Below are positions 1 to 7,073 of a DNA stretch of 7,512 nucleotides, in pieces. This stretch comes from Nitrosomonadales bacterium (GTDB lineage: Bacteria; Pseudomonadota; Gammaproteobacteria; Burkholderiales; Gallionellaceae), in contig JACREA010000219.1 of the NCBI GenBank assembly GCA_016218465.1, forward strand, positions 1 through 7,512, written 5' to 3'. A program made the position numbers and the translations under genes. The notes below the pieces were generated by a model that saw only the letters and a program-made list of their open reading frames with translations, had not been told where the DNA came from and made no database searches. Every line of letters begins with the position of its first letter. Position 1 is the first letter of the stretch.

Positions 1-1679
1 CCGCAGCCGCGCAGGTCTTCGATGGTCTCGAACAGCGGGATTATGTTGATATGCAAGACCGGATTGACATGCAGCACAGGATTCTTGCCGCCTTCGAGCA
101 GCCCTACCTGTTGCAACATCAGCGCGAGTTCCAGCATGTCGCTCACCGCATCGGTCTTGGAGATGATGTGGTTGGGCAGCGCGGCGCGGCCGAAGCGCTG
201 ATGGATTTGCGCGGCGGCCTGCATGATGCGCAACTCGCTTTGCGCGACCGGGGTGTATTGCTCCAGGTCGGCGATCAGCGGCTTGCCGGCTTGCAATGTT
301 TCCAGCAACACTTCCCGGCGCGCGGCTTCGTCCAGGTCTTTGTAGTTGGCATTGCCGCTGCTGTGCGAAAACAATTCGCTGACGGTTTGCTCGTGAATCG
401 CGCTGTGCTGGCGCATGTCCAGCGGTGCCAGATGGAAACCGAACACTTCCACGGCGCGGCGCAGGTAGGCGATGCGGCCGCGTGCCAGGTACACCGCGCC
501 GTGCTTGAACAGCGAGTCGATCAGCACATCCAGATCAGCGATGAATTCCTGCGGGGTGGCATAGGGATGCACATCCCTGCTCACCGGCGGCAGATGCGAG
601 ATTTTGTGCCCGATCTGTTTGGCGGTGGCCGACAGGCGCGAATAAATCAGGATCAGCGCGCGGCGGTAAGGCTCGTCATTGCGGCTGGCGGCCTTGTCCG
701 GCGAGGCATCGGAAAGCCTGCGCAATTCATCGCTGACCTCCACCAGACGATCGGTCAGGCTCAGGCGCGTGCCCAGCAGGTGCGTCTCGCTCAAGTAATG
801 CTCGAACGCCAGCGATGAATGCTGCTGCACCGCGTCCGGCATCACATCGTGGGTGACATAAGGGTTGCCGTCGCGGTCGCCGCCGATCCAGCTGCCCACG
901 CGCAACAGCGGCGGAATGCGGATGTCCTTGCCGAAGCGCGCTTCCAGACGCTTTTCCAGATTGGCGTAAATCTTCGGGATTTCAGTGAGAAAAGTGTAGC
1001 GGTAAAATTCCAGGCCATTCTTGATTTCGTCGCGCACGTTCAGCCTGGCGGTGCGCAACATGCGCGTCTGCCACAGGATCAGCACGAAGCGGTGCAACGC
1101 TTCTTCGTTGTCGGCCAGGTCATCCGGCGTCATGTCGGTGCGATCGCGCTCGGACAGCAGGCGCGAAATAATCAGATGGCAATCGAGGATGCTCTTGCGC
1201 TGCACTTCGGTGGGGTGCGCGGTCAGCACCGGCGAGATCAGCGCGCTGTCCAGAAATGCTTGCAGTGTTTCCTTGCCGATGTGTTTTTCTTCGATGCGCT
1301 CCAGCGCCAGCGGCAGGCTGCCGTCTTTCGGCGCGCTGCCCGCCTTGAGGTGGGCGCGATGGCGGCGGTTGTGGTGCAGGTCTTCGGCGATGTTGGACAG
1401 TTGCGAAAAGTAGCTGAAGGCGCGCACCACCACCAGCGTTTCGCCGGGCGACAGCGCGTCCAGCGTTTGTTCGAGTTGCTCGCGGTCGCGGTCGTCCTGC
1501 GTCCTGCGGAAACGCACCGCGGCGCGGCGCACGTTCTCGATCAACTGAAAGGATGCCTCGCCCTCCTGTTCGCGCAGCGTGTCGCCGAGGATGCGGCCCA
1601 GCAGGCGCACATCATCGCGCAGCGGCAAATCCTTGCTGGAAATATCGGCGGGCGCGGAAAATAAATTCATCACATTCAT
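1..1679 (-). CDS. ppc: Phosphoenolpyruvate carboxylase, N-terminal 559 residues (runs off left edge)
   Basis: Cytosolic enzyme that carboxylates phosphoenolpyruvate with bicarbonate to oxaloacetate, replenishing the TCA cycle. I translated the minus strand from the ATG at 1679-1677 and found no stop down to the window edge. Visible family signatures are LTAHPTEVQRKS around residues 152-163, with His155 matching the catalytic His138 of the E. coli enzyme; SWIGGDRDGNP around 263-273; LDMRQHS; and IIPLFETIEDL near the cut end. The family is about 880-940 residues long, so roughly the last 40 percent, including the glycine-rich catalytic loop, lies outside. A second in-frame ATG at 1670-1668 is an alternative start; neither has a strong Shine-Dalgarno, only a GAG-type match. 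The gene is divergent from hemC. A six-residue tandem duplication lies just before the FETIEDL motif (48-83). The identification is secure; the exact start is less so. Confidence 0.97.
   Translation of the reverse strand, partial: MNVMNLFSAPADISSKDLPLRDDVRLLGRILGDTLREQEGEASFQLIENVRRAAVRFRRTQDDRDREQLEQTLDALSPGETLVVVRAFSYFSQLSNIAEDLHHNRRHRAHLKAGSAPKDGSLPLALERIEEKHIGKETLQAFLDSALISPVLTAHPTEVQRKSILDCHLIISRLLSERDRTDMTPDDLADNEEALHRFVLILWQTRMLRTARLNVRDEIKNGLEFYRYTFLTEIPKIYANLEKRLEARFGKDIRIPPLLRVGSWIGGDRDGNPYVTHDVMPDAVQQHSSLAFEHYLSETHLLGTRLSLTDRLVEVSDELRRLSDASPDKAASRNDEPYRRALILIYSRLSATAKQIGHKISHLPPVSRDVHPYATPQEFIADLDVLIDSLFKHGAVYLARGRIAYLRRAVEVFGFHLAPLDMRQHSAIHEQTVSELFSHSSGNANYKDLDEAARREVLLETLQAGKPLIADLEQYTPVAQSELRIMQAAAQIHQRFGRAALPNHIISKTDAVSDMLELALMLQQVGLLEGGKNPVLHVNPVLHINIIPLFETIEDLRGC
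48..83 (-). repeat. Codon-aligned 18-base tandem duplication inside ppc
   Basis: Two adjacent 18-base units (66-83 and 48-65) match at 14 of 18 positions and are in phase with the ppc codons. They encode NPVLHV followed by NPVLHI, immediately before the conserved NIIPLFETIEDL strand of PEP carboxylase. The four mismatches are at or near synonymous positions, apart from V versus I, so the copy is not brand new. Whether it is a lineage-specific insertion or a chance resemblance cannot be decided without homologues. Confidence 0.6.
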
Positions 1680-1701
1680 CTCGACAACGTCGGCGCGAAA
1701 G

Positions 1702-1732
1702 CGCGGCGCACCCTATGTTAGAATGCGCCGCG
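1702..1732. repeat. 9-bp GC-rich inverted repeat between ppc and hemC
   Basis: CGCGGCGCA at 1702-1710 is perfectly complementary to TGCGCCGCG at 1724-1732 around a 13-base AT-richer centre (1711-1723). No T-run follows on either strand, and the element lies upstream of both divergent genes, so it does not look like a terminator. It overlaps the best -10-like sequences for both directions and could be an operator or an incidental palindrome. The repeat is seen directly; any role is inference. Confidence 0.55.
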
Positions 1733-1741
1733 TATTGTCAA
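1715..1741 (-). promoter_or_regulatory. Candidate sigma-70 promoter for ppc
   Basis: On the minus strand a perfect -35 box TTGACA (1741-1736) is followed 15 bases later by TAACAT (1720-1715), four of six matches to TATAAT. The 15-base spacer is shorter than ideal. The position is right for ppc and would give a leader of roughly 30 bases. The -10 side lies within the inverted repeat and overlaps the hemC -10 candidate, so the two promoters could compete. Confidence 0.4.
1719..1724 (+). promoter_or_regulatory. Candidate -10 box for the hemCDXY operon
   Basis: TAGAAT (1719-1724) matches TATAAT at five of six positions and sits 37 bases upstream of the hemC ATG. No good -35 is present at the usual distance; the best is a poor match near 1695-1700. 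The promoter may therefore be weak or activator-dependent. Its last base is the first base of the right arm of the inverted repeat. Confidence 0.35.
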
Positions 1742-1761
1742 AAAATAATTTAGGAAATCCG

Positions 1762-2706
1762 ATGAGTCAGAAATCCCCGACCGCACCTTCCCGTTTAGTG
1801 ATCGCATCGCGTGAGAGCGCGCTGGCGATGTGGCAAGCCGAACATATCCGTGACAGGCTGCGCGCATTATATTCGCAAACCGAGGTCAGCATATTAGGCA
1901 TGACCACGCAGGGCGACCAGATTCTCGACGTCACGTTGTCCAAGATCGGCGGCAAGGGGCTGTTTGTCAAAGAGCTGGAAACCGCGCTGGAAGACGGGCG
2001 TGCCGATCTCGCCGTGCATTCGCTGAAAGACGTGCCGATGAATTTGCCGGAAGGTTTTGTGCTGGCCGCCATAGGCGAACGCGAGGATCCGCACGATGCG
2101 TTCGTCTCGAACAAGCATGAGAATTTAGCCGCGTTGCCGGCGGGCAGCGTGGTGGGCACGTCCAGCCTGCGCCGCGAAAGCCAGTTGCGCGCGCGCTTTC
2201 CTCATCTCAACATCGAGCCGTTGCGCGGCAACGTGCAAACCCGTTTGCGCAAACTGGACGAAGGGCAATATGCCGCTATCATTCTCGCCGCAGCCGGGCT
2301 AAAACGGCTGGGACTGGGCAGTCGCATTCGCGCGTTGATCACCAGCGAGGACAGCCTGCCTGCCGTTGGGCAAGGCGCGCTTGGCATCGAATGCCGTGCT
2401 GACCGTGCCGATGTAATCGCCTTGCTGCAACCTCTGCATCATCCCGATACCGCCGCCTGTGTTCTGGCTGAACGCGCCATGAGCCGTGCCTTGGCGGGTA
2501 GCTGCCAGGTGCCGCTGGGTGGTTTTGCCGAGGTGCGGAACGGCAAGCTGCGAATGCGAGGCTTTGTCGCCAGCCCGGATGGCAAACGCATGGCACGCGC
2601 CGAGTTGACCGGTGACATCTCTGACCCGGGGGCGTTGGGCAATCAGGTTGCTGATGCGTTGCGCGCGCAGGGTGCGGAAGAAATTCTCGCGTCGCTGAAT
2701 GTCTAA
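1762..2706 (+). CDS. hemC: Porphobilinogen deaminase (hydroxymethylbilane synthase)
   Basis: Cytosolic enzyme that joins four porphobilinogen molecules head to tail into hydroxymethylbilane, using a covalently bound dipyrromethane cofactor. The product is 314 residues, the normal family length. Key features are RESALAMWQA near the N-terminus (17-26), HSLKDVP with the catalytic Asp90, RRESQLRARFP (137-147), LRGNVQTRLRKLD (154-166) and ERAMSRALAGSCQVPLGG (237-254). Cys248 in that last motif is the cofactor attachment site. Asp90 and Cys248 keep the same spacing as Asp84 and Cys242 of E. coli HemC. The start at 1762 is chosen because AGGAAA (1752-1757) lies just upstream and the N-terminus then aligns with the family. 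The open frame extends further upstream to 1579, but only through sequence antisense to ppc. It is the first gene of a four-gene operon. Confidence 0.98.
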   Translation: MSQKSPTAPSRLVIASRESALAMWQAEHIRDRLRALYSQTEVSILGMTTQGDQILDVTLSKIGGKGLFVKELETALEDGRADLAVHSLKDVPMNLPEGFVLAAIGEREDPHDAFVSNKHENLAALPAGSVVGTSSLRRESQLRARFPHLNIEPLRGNVQTRLRKLDEGQYAAIILAAAGLKRLGLGSRIRALITSEDSLPAVGQGALGIECRADRADVIALLQPLHHPDTAACVLAERAMSRALAGSCQVPLGGFAEVRNGKLRMRGFVASPDGKRMARAELTGDISDPGALGNQVADALRAQGAEEILASLNV

Positions 2707-2723
2707 AATACCGTTAGCCGGGA

Positions 2724-3488
2724 ATGTCTGAGAAACCGCTTGCGGGACTGAAAATTCTGGTCACCCGGCCGCGCGACCAGGCTAAGCCGCTGGCGCAGCA
2801 AATTCAGCAGGCGGGTGGCATCCCGCTGCTGTTTCCCTTGCTGGAAATTGCGCCGGTTCAGGATACAGGAACGTTGCACGATCATGTATCCCGTCTCGCA
2901 CAATTCCATCTCGCTATCTTCATCAGCCCGAATGCGGTGAAATACGGCATGGCGGCAATACATGCTGCCGGCGCTCTTCCGCCAGCACTGAAAATTGCCA
3001 CGATTGGGCAAGGCAGCGCAAAAGCGCTGCGTGAATTTGGCATCGCCAATGTTATCGCGCCGACCGAACGTTTCGACAGCGAAGGGCTGCTTGCCATGCC
3101 GGAATTGCATAATATTGCAGGATGGCGCGTGATGATATTTCGCGGCGATAGCGGGAGAGAGTTGCTGGGCGATACGCTCAAGTCACGCGGCGCGACGGTG
3201 GAATATGCCGCCTGTTACCAGCGCAGCAAACCGCACTGGGATGTTGAAACATTACTGAATGCCGCGCCGGATGCAATAACGGTAACGAGCAGCGAGGCTT
3301 TGGAATATTTGCGGCAGATGCTGGACGCTGCGCAAAACGATAATATATCCGGCATACCGCTATTTGTGCCGCATAAACGAATTGCCGAACTGGCCCATAA
3401 GCAAGGTTGGCAGAAGGTGCAATTAACAGATGCAGGTGATGAAGGTTTGCTTTCGGCATTGATAGCATGGAATACGGAAGACAGATGA
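2724..3488 (+). CDS. hemD: Uroporphyrinogen-III synthase
   Basis: Closes the linear hydroxymethylbilane made by HemC into uroporphyrinogen III while inverting ring D, so it acts directly after its upstream neighbour. The product is 254 residues, usual for the family, which varies strongly in sequence. Recognisable landmarks are the opening KILVTRPRDQA (10-20), FISPNAV (66-72), IGQGSAKALREFG (94-106), RGDSGRELLGDTL (140-152) and VTSSEAL (187-193). These form the two alternating Rossmann-like lobes of the fold. The gene begins 17 bases after the hemC stop. An in-frame TAG at 2715-2717 means no longer start is possible. The ribosome site is poor: GGG lies only a few bases before the ATG, which suggests translational coupling to hemC. 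Confidence 0.95.
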   Translation: MSEKPLAGLKILVTRPRDQAKPLAQQIQQAGGIPLLFPLLEIAPVQDTGTLHDHVSRLAQFHLAIFISPNAVKYGMAAIHAAGALPPALKIATIGQGSAKALREFGIANVIAPTERFDSEGLLAMPELHNIAGWRVMIFRGDSGRELLGDTLKSRGATVEYAACYQRSKPHWDVETLLNAAPDAITVTSSEALEYLRQMLDAAQNDNISGIPLFVPHKRIAELAHKQGWQKVQLTDAGDEGLLSALIAWNTEDR

Positions 3489-3498
3489 AAGGTATTGA

Positions 3499-4632
3499 AT
3501 GAGCGAGCAAACTCCACAACCAGGTAACATCGAGCCGGAACCCATCGAACTGGATAATGCGGCGCTGTCTGAACAACCACGCAGCGCACGAAATGCCGGG
3601 CTGGTAAATTTTTTGTCGCACATCAGCATTACGCAAATGACGCTGGTGGTACTGGCGGTTATTTTCTTGTGGCAATGGCAGGCCGGACACCGCGCCATTA
3701 ACGACATTCAGCAGCAATTGGCAAATAAAATCGCCGAGATGAATGGTGGCAGCAAGGCCAATCAGATTTTGCTGGCACAAAGTCAGGAGCAAGTGCGTGA
3801 ACTTGCTGCCAAAGTTGCGGCGCTCGAAACTCGTTATGCCGAAGCGCAGAATCAGCGTGCGGCGCTTGAGGCTCTGTATGCAGATATGTCGGCAAGCCGC
3901 GATGAATCCGCACTGGCGGATGTCGAACAAATGCTGCTGATCGCCGCACAGCAATTGCAATTGTCGTCCAACGTAAAAGTCGCGATGATCGCCATGCAGA
4001 GTGCCGATGCGCGTTTGCAGAGCATGAACCGGCCTGCCTTCAATACGCTGCGCAAAGCCATCAGCCAGGATATGGACAAGTTGCGCGCACTGCCAAACGT
4101 GGATATTTCCGGGGCCAGTTATCAACTTGATAATTTGATGGCCTCTGTTGATGAGTTGCCGTTGGCCTATCAGCAACGCGTAGCGACTGAAGTGATAGTG
4201 CAAACTGCTTCGCTAAAAGATGAAACGGCCATGCAAAAGCTGCTGCGCGAAATCGCGCAAGAGATGAAGCAGCTGGTGCGCATCGAAAACACCGGCAAAG
4301 CGGAGATTCCGCTGTTGCCGCCCAACCAGGAATTTTTTCTGCGCGAAAATCTTAAACTTCGTTTAATGTCGGCACACCTTGCACTGGTGTCGCGTGACGA
4401 GGAAAGTTTCAGGCAAGAACTGAAAACTGCGCAGCTCTGGATAGCACGCCATTTCGACGGCAAATCGAATGAGTGCGTGCGGATGCTGTCCGGGCTGAAA
4501 AAATTGGCGGCCACCAGCATCCATATCGAATTGCCTGACATCAGTCCGAGTTTGCAGGCTGTGCGCAACTATCGTTTGACGCACGAAAACGAGCCAAGAG
4601 CGAGCTTCGGTTCCCGGACTAGGCCGCGATGA
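3499..4632 (+). CDS. hemX: HemX-type membrane-anchored protein of the heme operon
   Basis: A 377-residue bitopic inner-membrane protein of the proteobacterial HemX family. An acidic, proline-rich cytoplasmic N-terminus (1-40) is followed by one hydrophobic helix (about 44-62, MTLVVLAVIFLWQW). Next comes an alanine/glutamine-rich coiled-coil stretch (about 65-135) and a helical periplasmic domain to the end. The C-terminal tail is basic (SRTRPR). Such proteins were annotated as uroporphyrinogen-III methyltransferase because of operon context, but this one shows no methyltransferase motif, and its role is best called unknown. It is unrelated to Bacillus HemX. It starts 10 bases after hemD with a GAAAGG ribosome site (3487-3492) and overlaps hemY by ATGA at 4629-4632. 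Identification rests on architecture plus gene order. Confidence 0.9.
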   Translation: MSEQTPQPGNIEPEPIELDNAALSEQPRSARNAGLVNFLSHISITQMTLVVLAVIFLWQWQAGHRAINDIQQQLANKIAEMNGGSKANQILLAQSQEQVRELAAKVAALETRYAEAQNQRAALEALYADMSASRDESALADVEQMLLIAAQQLQLSSNVKVAMIAMQSADARLQSMNRPAFNTLRKAISQDMDKLRALPNVDISGASYQLDNLMASVDELPLAYQQRVATEVIVQTASLKDETAMQKLLREIAQEMKQLVRIENTGKAEIPLLPPNQEFFLRENLKLRLMSAHLALVSRDEESFRQELKTAQLWIARHFDGKSNECVRMLSGLKKLAATSIHIELPDISPSLQAVRNYRLTHENEPRASFGSRTRPR

Positions 4633-5804
4633 AATATTTGTTCTGGATACTGTTGTTATTTGGCGCTGCGGTCGCTCTGGCCACAGCGTCGCACAATCCT
4701 GCTTACGTGTTGTTGGTATATCCGCCGTATCGTATCGAGCTATCGCTTACACTGTTTGTCGTTTTGTACATACTCACTTTTATTTCCGTCTATGGGTTGA
4801 TACGGCTTACGCTCGCTGCGATACATCTGCCGTCGTATGTAAGGACGTATCGTTTGGAGCGCGCGCAAAGCAAAGCGCGCAAGTTGTTGGACGATGCGCT
4901 CATCGCTTTTTTTGAAGGACGCTATGCTGCGGCGGAAAAGGCTTCTGCGGATGCAATGGAATTGGGCGACACTTCCGCGCTGCACCCAATCATCGCGGCG
5001 CGCGCGGCACACGAATTACGCGAGTTTGATAAACGCGACGCCTATCTCGCCGATGCCAAAAGCAAAACCGTGGGCGAAAATACGATGCGACTGATTGCGA
5101 AGACCGAGTTTCAGCTCAGCCAGAAGCAACCCCAATCGGCGCTTAACTCGCTGAAGGAGTTGAGCGACTCGGGCATACGCAGACATGCCGGCTCGCTTGG
5201 TTTGGAACTCAAGGCTCAACAGCAGGCGCGCAACTGGGACGCGGTGCTGGAAGTGGTAACACAATTGGAGAAACGCAGCGCAATCGACAAGGTGGTCAGC
5301 GAACAACTACGCCAACAAGCCTGGCTGGAAAAGTTGCGCGGACAGACACAGGACATTGCCTCCTTGCACGCGCTGTGGAAATCCATCCCGCGAGAATTCA
5401 AATATCGCGGGAAAATCGCAGCGGCTGCCGCCCAGGCGTTCTGCAAGCTGGGCGAGAGCCAAGGTGCTCAGCAACTGCTTACCGAAAGCCTTAATACGCA
5501 GTGGGACAGCGAGCTGGCCGCATTGTTTGGCGACTGCCCTTCCGGTGATGTGGTGGCGCAGATCGATCAGGCCGAGCGCTGGCTGAAAGAACATAACGAC
5601 GATGCCGGGCTATTGCTTGCGCTCGGAAAGTTATGCCTGCATCAGAAACTGTGGGGCAAAGCCCAGAATTACCTGGATGCCAGCTTAAGCCTGGAACCCA
5701 GCTATTCAGCCTATACAGCATTGGGCCAACTTGCCGAAAAGATGGGCAAGCACGAACAAGCGCTTGACCACTTTCAGAAGGCCATGCAGTATCACCAAAA
5801 ATAA
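4629..5804 (+). CDS. hemY: HemY-type TPR membrane protein of the heme operon
   Basis: A 391-residue protein with the proteobacterial HemY layout. Two N-terminal membrane helices (about 3-20 and 38-62) flank the short segment ASHNPAYVLLVYPPYRIELS. A long helical domain follows, starting with LLDDALIAFFEGRYAAAEKA. Tetratricopeptide-like repeats are clearest at the C-terminus (about 335-388: LWGKAQNYLDASLSLEP, then AYTALGQLAEKMGKHEQAL). TPR domains bind other proteins, so a scaffold role around late heme synthesis is usually inferred, but no enzymatic activity is established. The name clashes with Bacillus HemY, an unrelated protoporphyrinogen oxidase; no FAD-binding motif is present here. Translation is probably coupled to hemX through the 4-base overlap. 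It is the last gene before a hairpin terminator. Confidence 0.93.
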   Translation: MKYLFWILLLFGAAVALATASHNPAYVLLVYPPYRIELSLTLFVVLYILTFISVYGLIRLTLAAIHLPSYVRTYRLERAQSKARKLLDDALIAFFEGRYAAAEKASADAMELGDTSALHPIIAARAAHELREFDKRDAYLADAKSKTVGENTMRLIAKTEFQLSQKQPQSALNSLKELSDSGIRRHAGSLGLELKAQQQARNWDAVLEVVTQLEKRSAIDKVVSEQLRQQAWLEKLRGQTQDIASLHALWKSIPREFKYRGKIAAAAAQAFCKLGESQGAQQLLTESLNTQWDSELAALFGDCPSGDVVAQIDQAERWLKEHNDDAGLLLALGKLCLHQKLWGKAQNYLDASLSLEPSYSAYTALGQLAEKMGKHEQALDHFQKAMQYHQK

Positions 5805-5824
5805 CGGGTATTGGCAAAAGCGAC

Positions 5825-5858
5825 TGCATCATGTTCACCATTTCGGGAACATGATGCA
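5825..5858. terminator. Hairpin between convergent hemY and DHC gene, probable bidirectional terminator
   Basis: TGCATCATGTTC (5825-5836) and GAACATGATGCA (5847-5858) form a perfect 12-bp stem with a 10-base loop, 20 bases after the hemY stop and about 21 bases after the stop of the minus-strand DHC gene. For minus-strand transcripts a TTTT run follows soon after the stem (complement of AAAA near 5815-5818), so termination is better supported in that direction. The plus-strand side lacks a clear U-tract. Confidence 0.7.
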
Positions 5859-5879
5859 ATACGCAAACTGCTGCTCTTG

Positions 5880-6440
5880 TTAATCATCCCAATCTGGATA
5901 ATTTGGAATTGACACGGTGTCATTATCAAATATACCCTTATCGGCTTGTGTGTGGCACTTGTTGCAGTTGCTCAGCGATTTCACGTCTTTGTTGCCCTTG
6001 ACCATTTTCTCCGGGATATCTTTGTGCTTGCGCATGATATAACGCACCTCAGTGATACGCAGCGGAGCCTCACCCACCGCCGTGGCTAGTGCGATCTTGC
6101 GCGAACGCTTGTAGAAGGATTTATCCGCTGCATTTTCCACCGCGTAATCATGAATTGCTTGCAGCGTGTCATTATCAAATTCGGCATTGTCGCCAAAGTG
6201 ATTCTTCAACGCGCCAGCATTCAACAATTTCTCCCATGATCTTTCCGGCAGTAATCCCGGCTGATAGGCAAAATGGCATTCACCGCATTCCTTCAGATAC
6301 CGTTTGTCGGTGACCGGTTTCACCTCTTTAGTACGCTGAAAATTAATCAACCATCTTCCAAAGTTCTCTTCTGCCCGGGCATAAGCACTATTCATTAGCA
6401 GCGCGACAACCAGCGCACCGGCTTTAAGTATTTTTGACAT
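5880..6440 (-). CDS. Periplasmic diheme cytochrome c, DHC family
   Basis: A 186-residue secreted electron carrier. Residues 1-23 form a signal peptide ending in AYARA. Two c-type heme motifs follow, CGECH (52-56) and CNKCH (159-163). Family landmarks around the first heme are YLKECGECHFAYQPGLLPERSW and HFGDNAEF; PLRITEVRYIMRKH and a C-terminal FDNDTVSIP surround the second. This is the pattern of the dihaem cytochrome c family first known from the sphaeroides heme protein (SHP) operon, where it passes electrons from a membrane cytochrome b. Other histidines, such as His81 and His139, are candidate distal ligands (inference). The ATG at 6440 follows GGAG by seven bases, and the gene starts 12 bases after its upstream neighbour. 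A 15-base exact repeat encodes FDNDT twice (89-93 and 171-175). No SHP gene is visible in the window. Confidence 0.93.
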   Translation of the reverse strand: MSKILKAGALVVALLMNSAYARAEENFGRWLINFQRTKEVKPVTDKRYLKECGECHFAYQPGLLPERSWEKLLNAGALKNHFGDNAEFDNDTLQAIHDYAVENAADKSFYKRSRKIALATAVGEAPLRITEVRYIMRKHKDIPEKMVKGNKDVKSLSNCNKCHTQADKGIFDNDTVSIPNYPDWDD

Positions 6441-6452
6441 TATTTCGCTCCG

Positions 6453-7073
6453 TTACCAAGTCAATTTAATAGCGACACCCATGGCGACACCGCCCGCCAT
6501 CCCCACCCCTGCGTGTCCGCCGCCAGGCGCTTTGGACACAGCATAGAGCATGGCCAGCGCACCCGCAGTGCCAAGTAACGCGTGCATATTATCTGGGTCA
6601 GTCCAGCCGTCTTCCACATGAAAGTCATCCCAGTGGGCCAGCAATCCAGTCGTCACTGTAGCCGCTGCCAGCGTGGCCGCTGCCCGCCCAAGCCTTGCGT
6701 GGTTGCTTGATTTTTGTGCATCGAGTTCCGCCTGTGTCGGCGCTCTTCCTTCGACTTCAGGTGGTTTCGGGGCGAGCGCTGTTGCAACGACCAGCGCCAG
6801 CGTGCCCAACCCCAGATACTTGTGGGCATTGCTGCCAGAAAACATCGGCGGCTCAAATTCTGCCGCCTGTGTTACCGGGGTTGCGCTCGCCTGCTTTTGG
6901 ACGGCATCCGCATCATTCAACGCCAACATATAGGATTTTGAACCATTGGTATAGGAGCCGGCTAAAGACGGTATTGCGATATCCTGCATGGCGCCATCCG
7001 CATAAGCCATCCCCGGTAAAGCCGCCAAGCAGGCGATGGTGGCCATATTTCTAAACCCGATATTGCACTTCAT
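6453..7073 (-). CDS. Unrecognised four-helix histidine-rich membrane protein, possible b-type cytochrome subunit
   Basis: I do not recognise this 206-residue protein as a named family. It has a signal peptide (1-25, ending AYA), an exported segment without cysteines (26-82), then four hydrophobic helices at about 85-102, 126-146, 165-180 and 188-203. Each helix opens with the same pattern: HKYLG (His84), HARLG (His125), HALLG (His164), HAGVG (His187). By the positive-inside rule His84 and His164 would face the periplasm, and His125 and His187 the cytoplasm, giving two possible bis-His heme b sites as in cytochrome b561 folds (inference). The loop between helices 2 and 3 (147-163) is acidic and carries His147 and His152. 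There is no CxxCH, so it is not SHP. The start at 7073 has a strong AAAGGAG six bases upstream. It is 64 bases after the cytochrome b gene and 12 before the DHC gene, so it is likely co-transcribed with both. Confidence 0.85.
   Translation of the reverse strand: MKCNIGFRNMATIACLAALPGMAYADGAMQDIAIPSLAGSYTNGSKSYMLALNDADAVQKQASATPVTQAAEFEPPMFSGSNAHKYLGLGTLALVVATALAPKPPEVEGRAPTQAELDAQKSSNHARLGRAAATLAAATVTTGLLAHWDDFHVEDGWTDPDNMHALLGTAGALAMLYAVSKAPGGGHAGVGMAGGVAMGVAIKLTW

Noticed and set aside
51..1664. Two long plus-strand open frames (51-818 and 819-1664), almost continuous over 1.6 kb
   Set aside because: They lie exactly opposite the ppc codons in the same codon phase. They stay open because ppc uses almost no TTA, CTA or TCA codons. 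The translations are Gln/Ala/His/Arg-rich with no recognisable domain, whereas the minus strand encodes clear PEP carboxylase motifs.
1579..1761. Upstream extension of the hemC reading frame, adding 61 residues
   Set aside because: The extension overlaps the ppc start and the intergenic promoter region, has no family similarity, and a good ribosome site plus the expected N-terminus support the ATG at 1762.
3178..4203. 341-residue minus-strand open frame antisense to hemD and hemX
   Set aside because: It is phase-aligned antisense to the hemX codons, crosses the hemD-hemX junction, has a biased composition and no recognisable domain; hemD and hemX on the plus strand are well supported.
6453..7073. 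Possibility that the unknown protein is SHP, the usual third member of DHC loci
   Set aside because: SHP is a small soluble c-type cytochrome with a CxxCH motif; this protein has no CxxCH and has four membrane helices.
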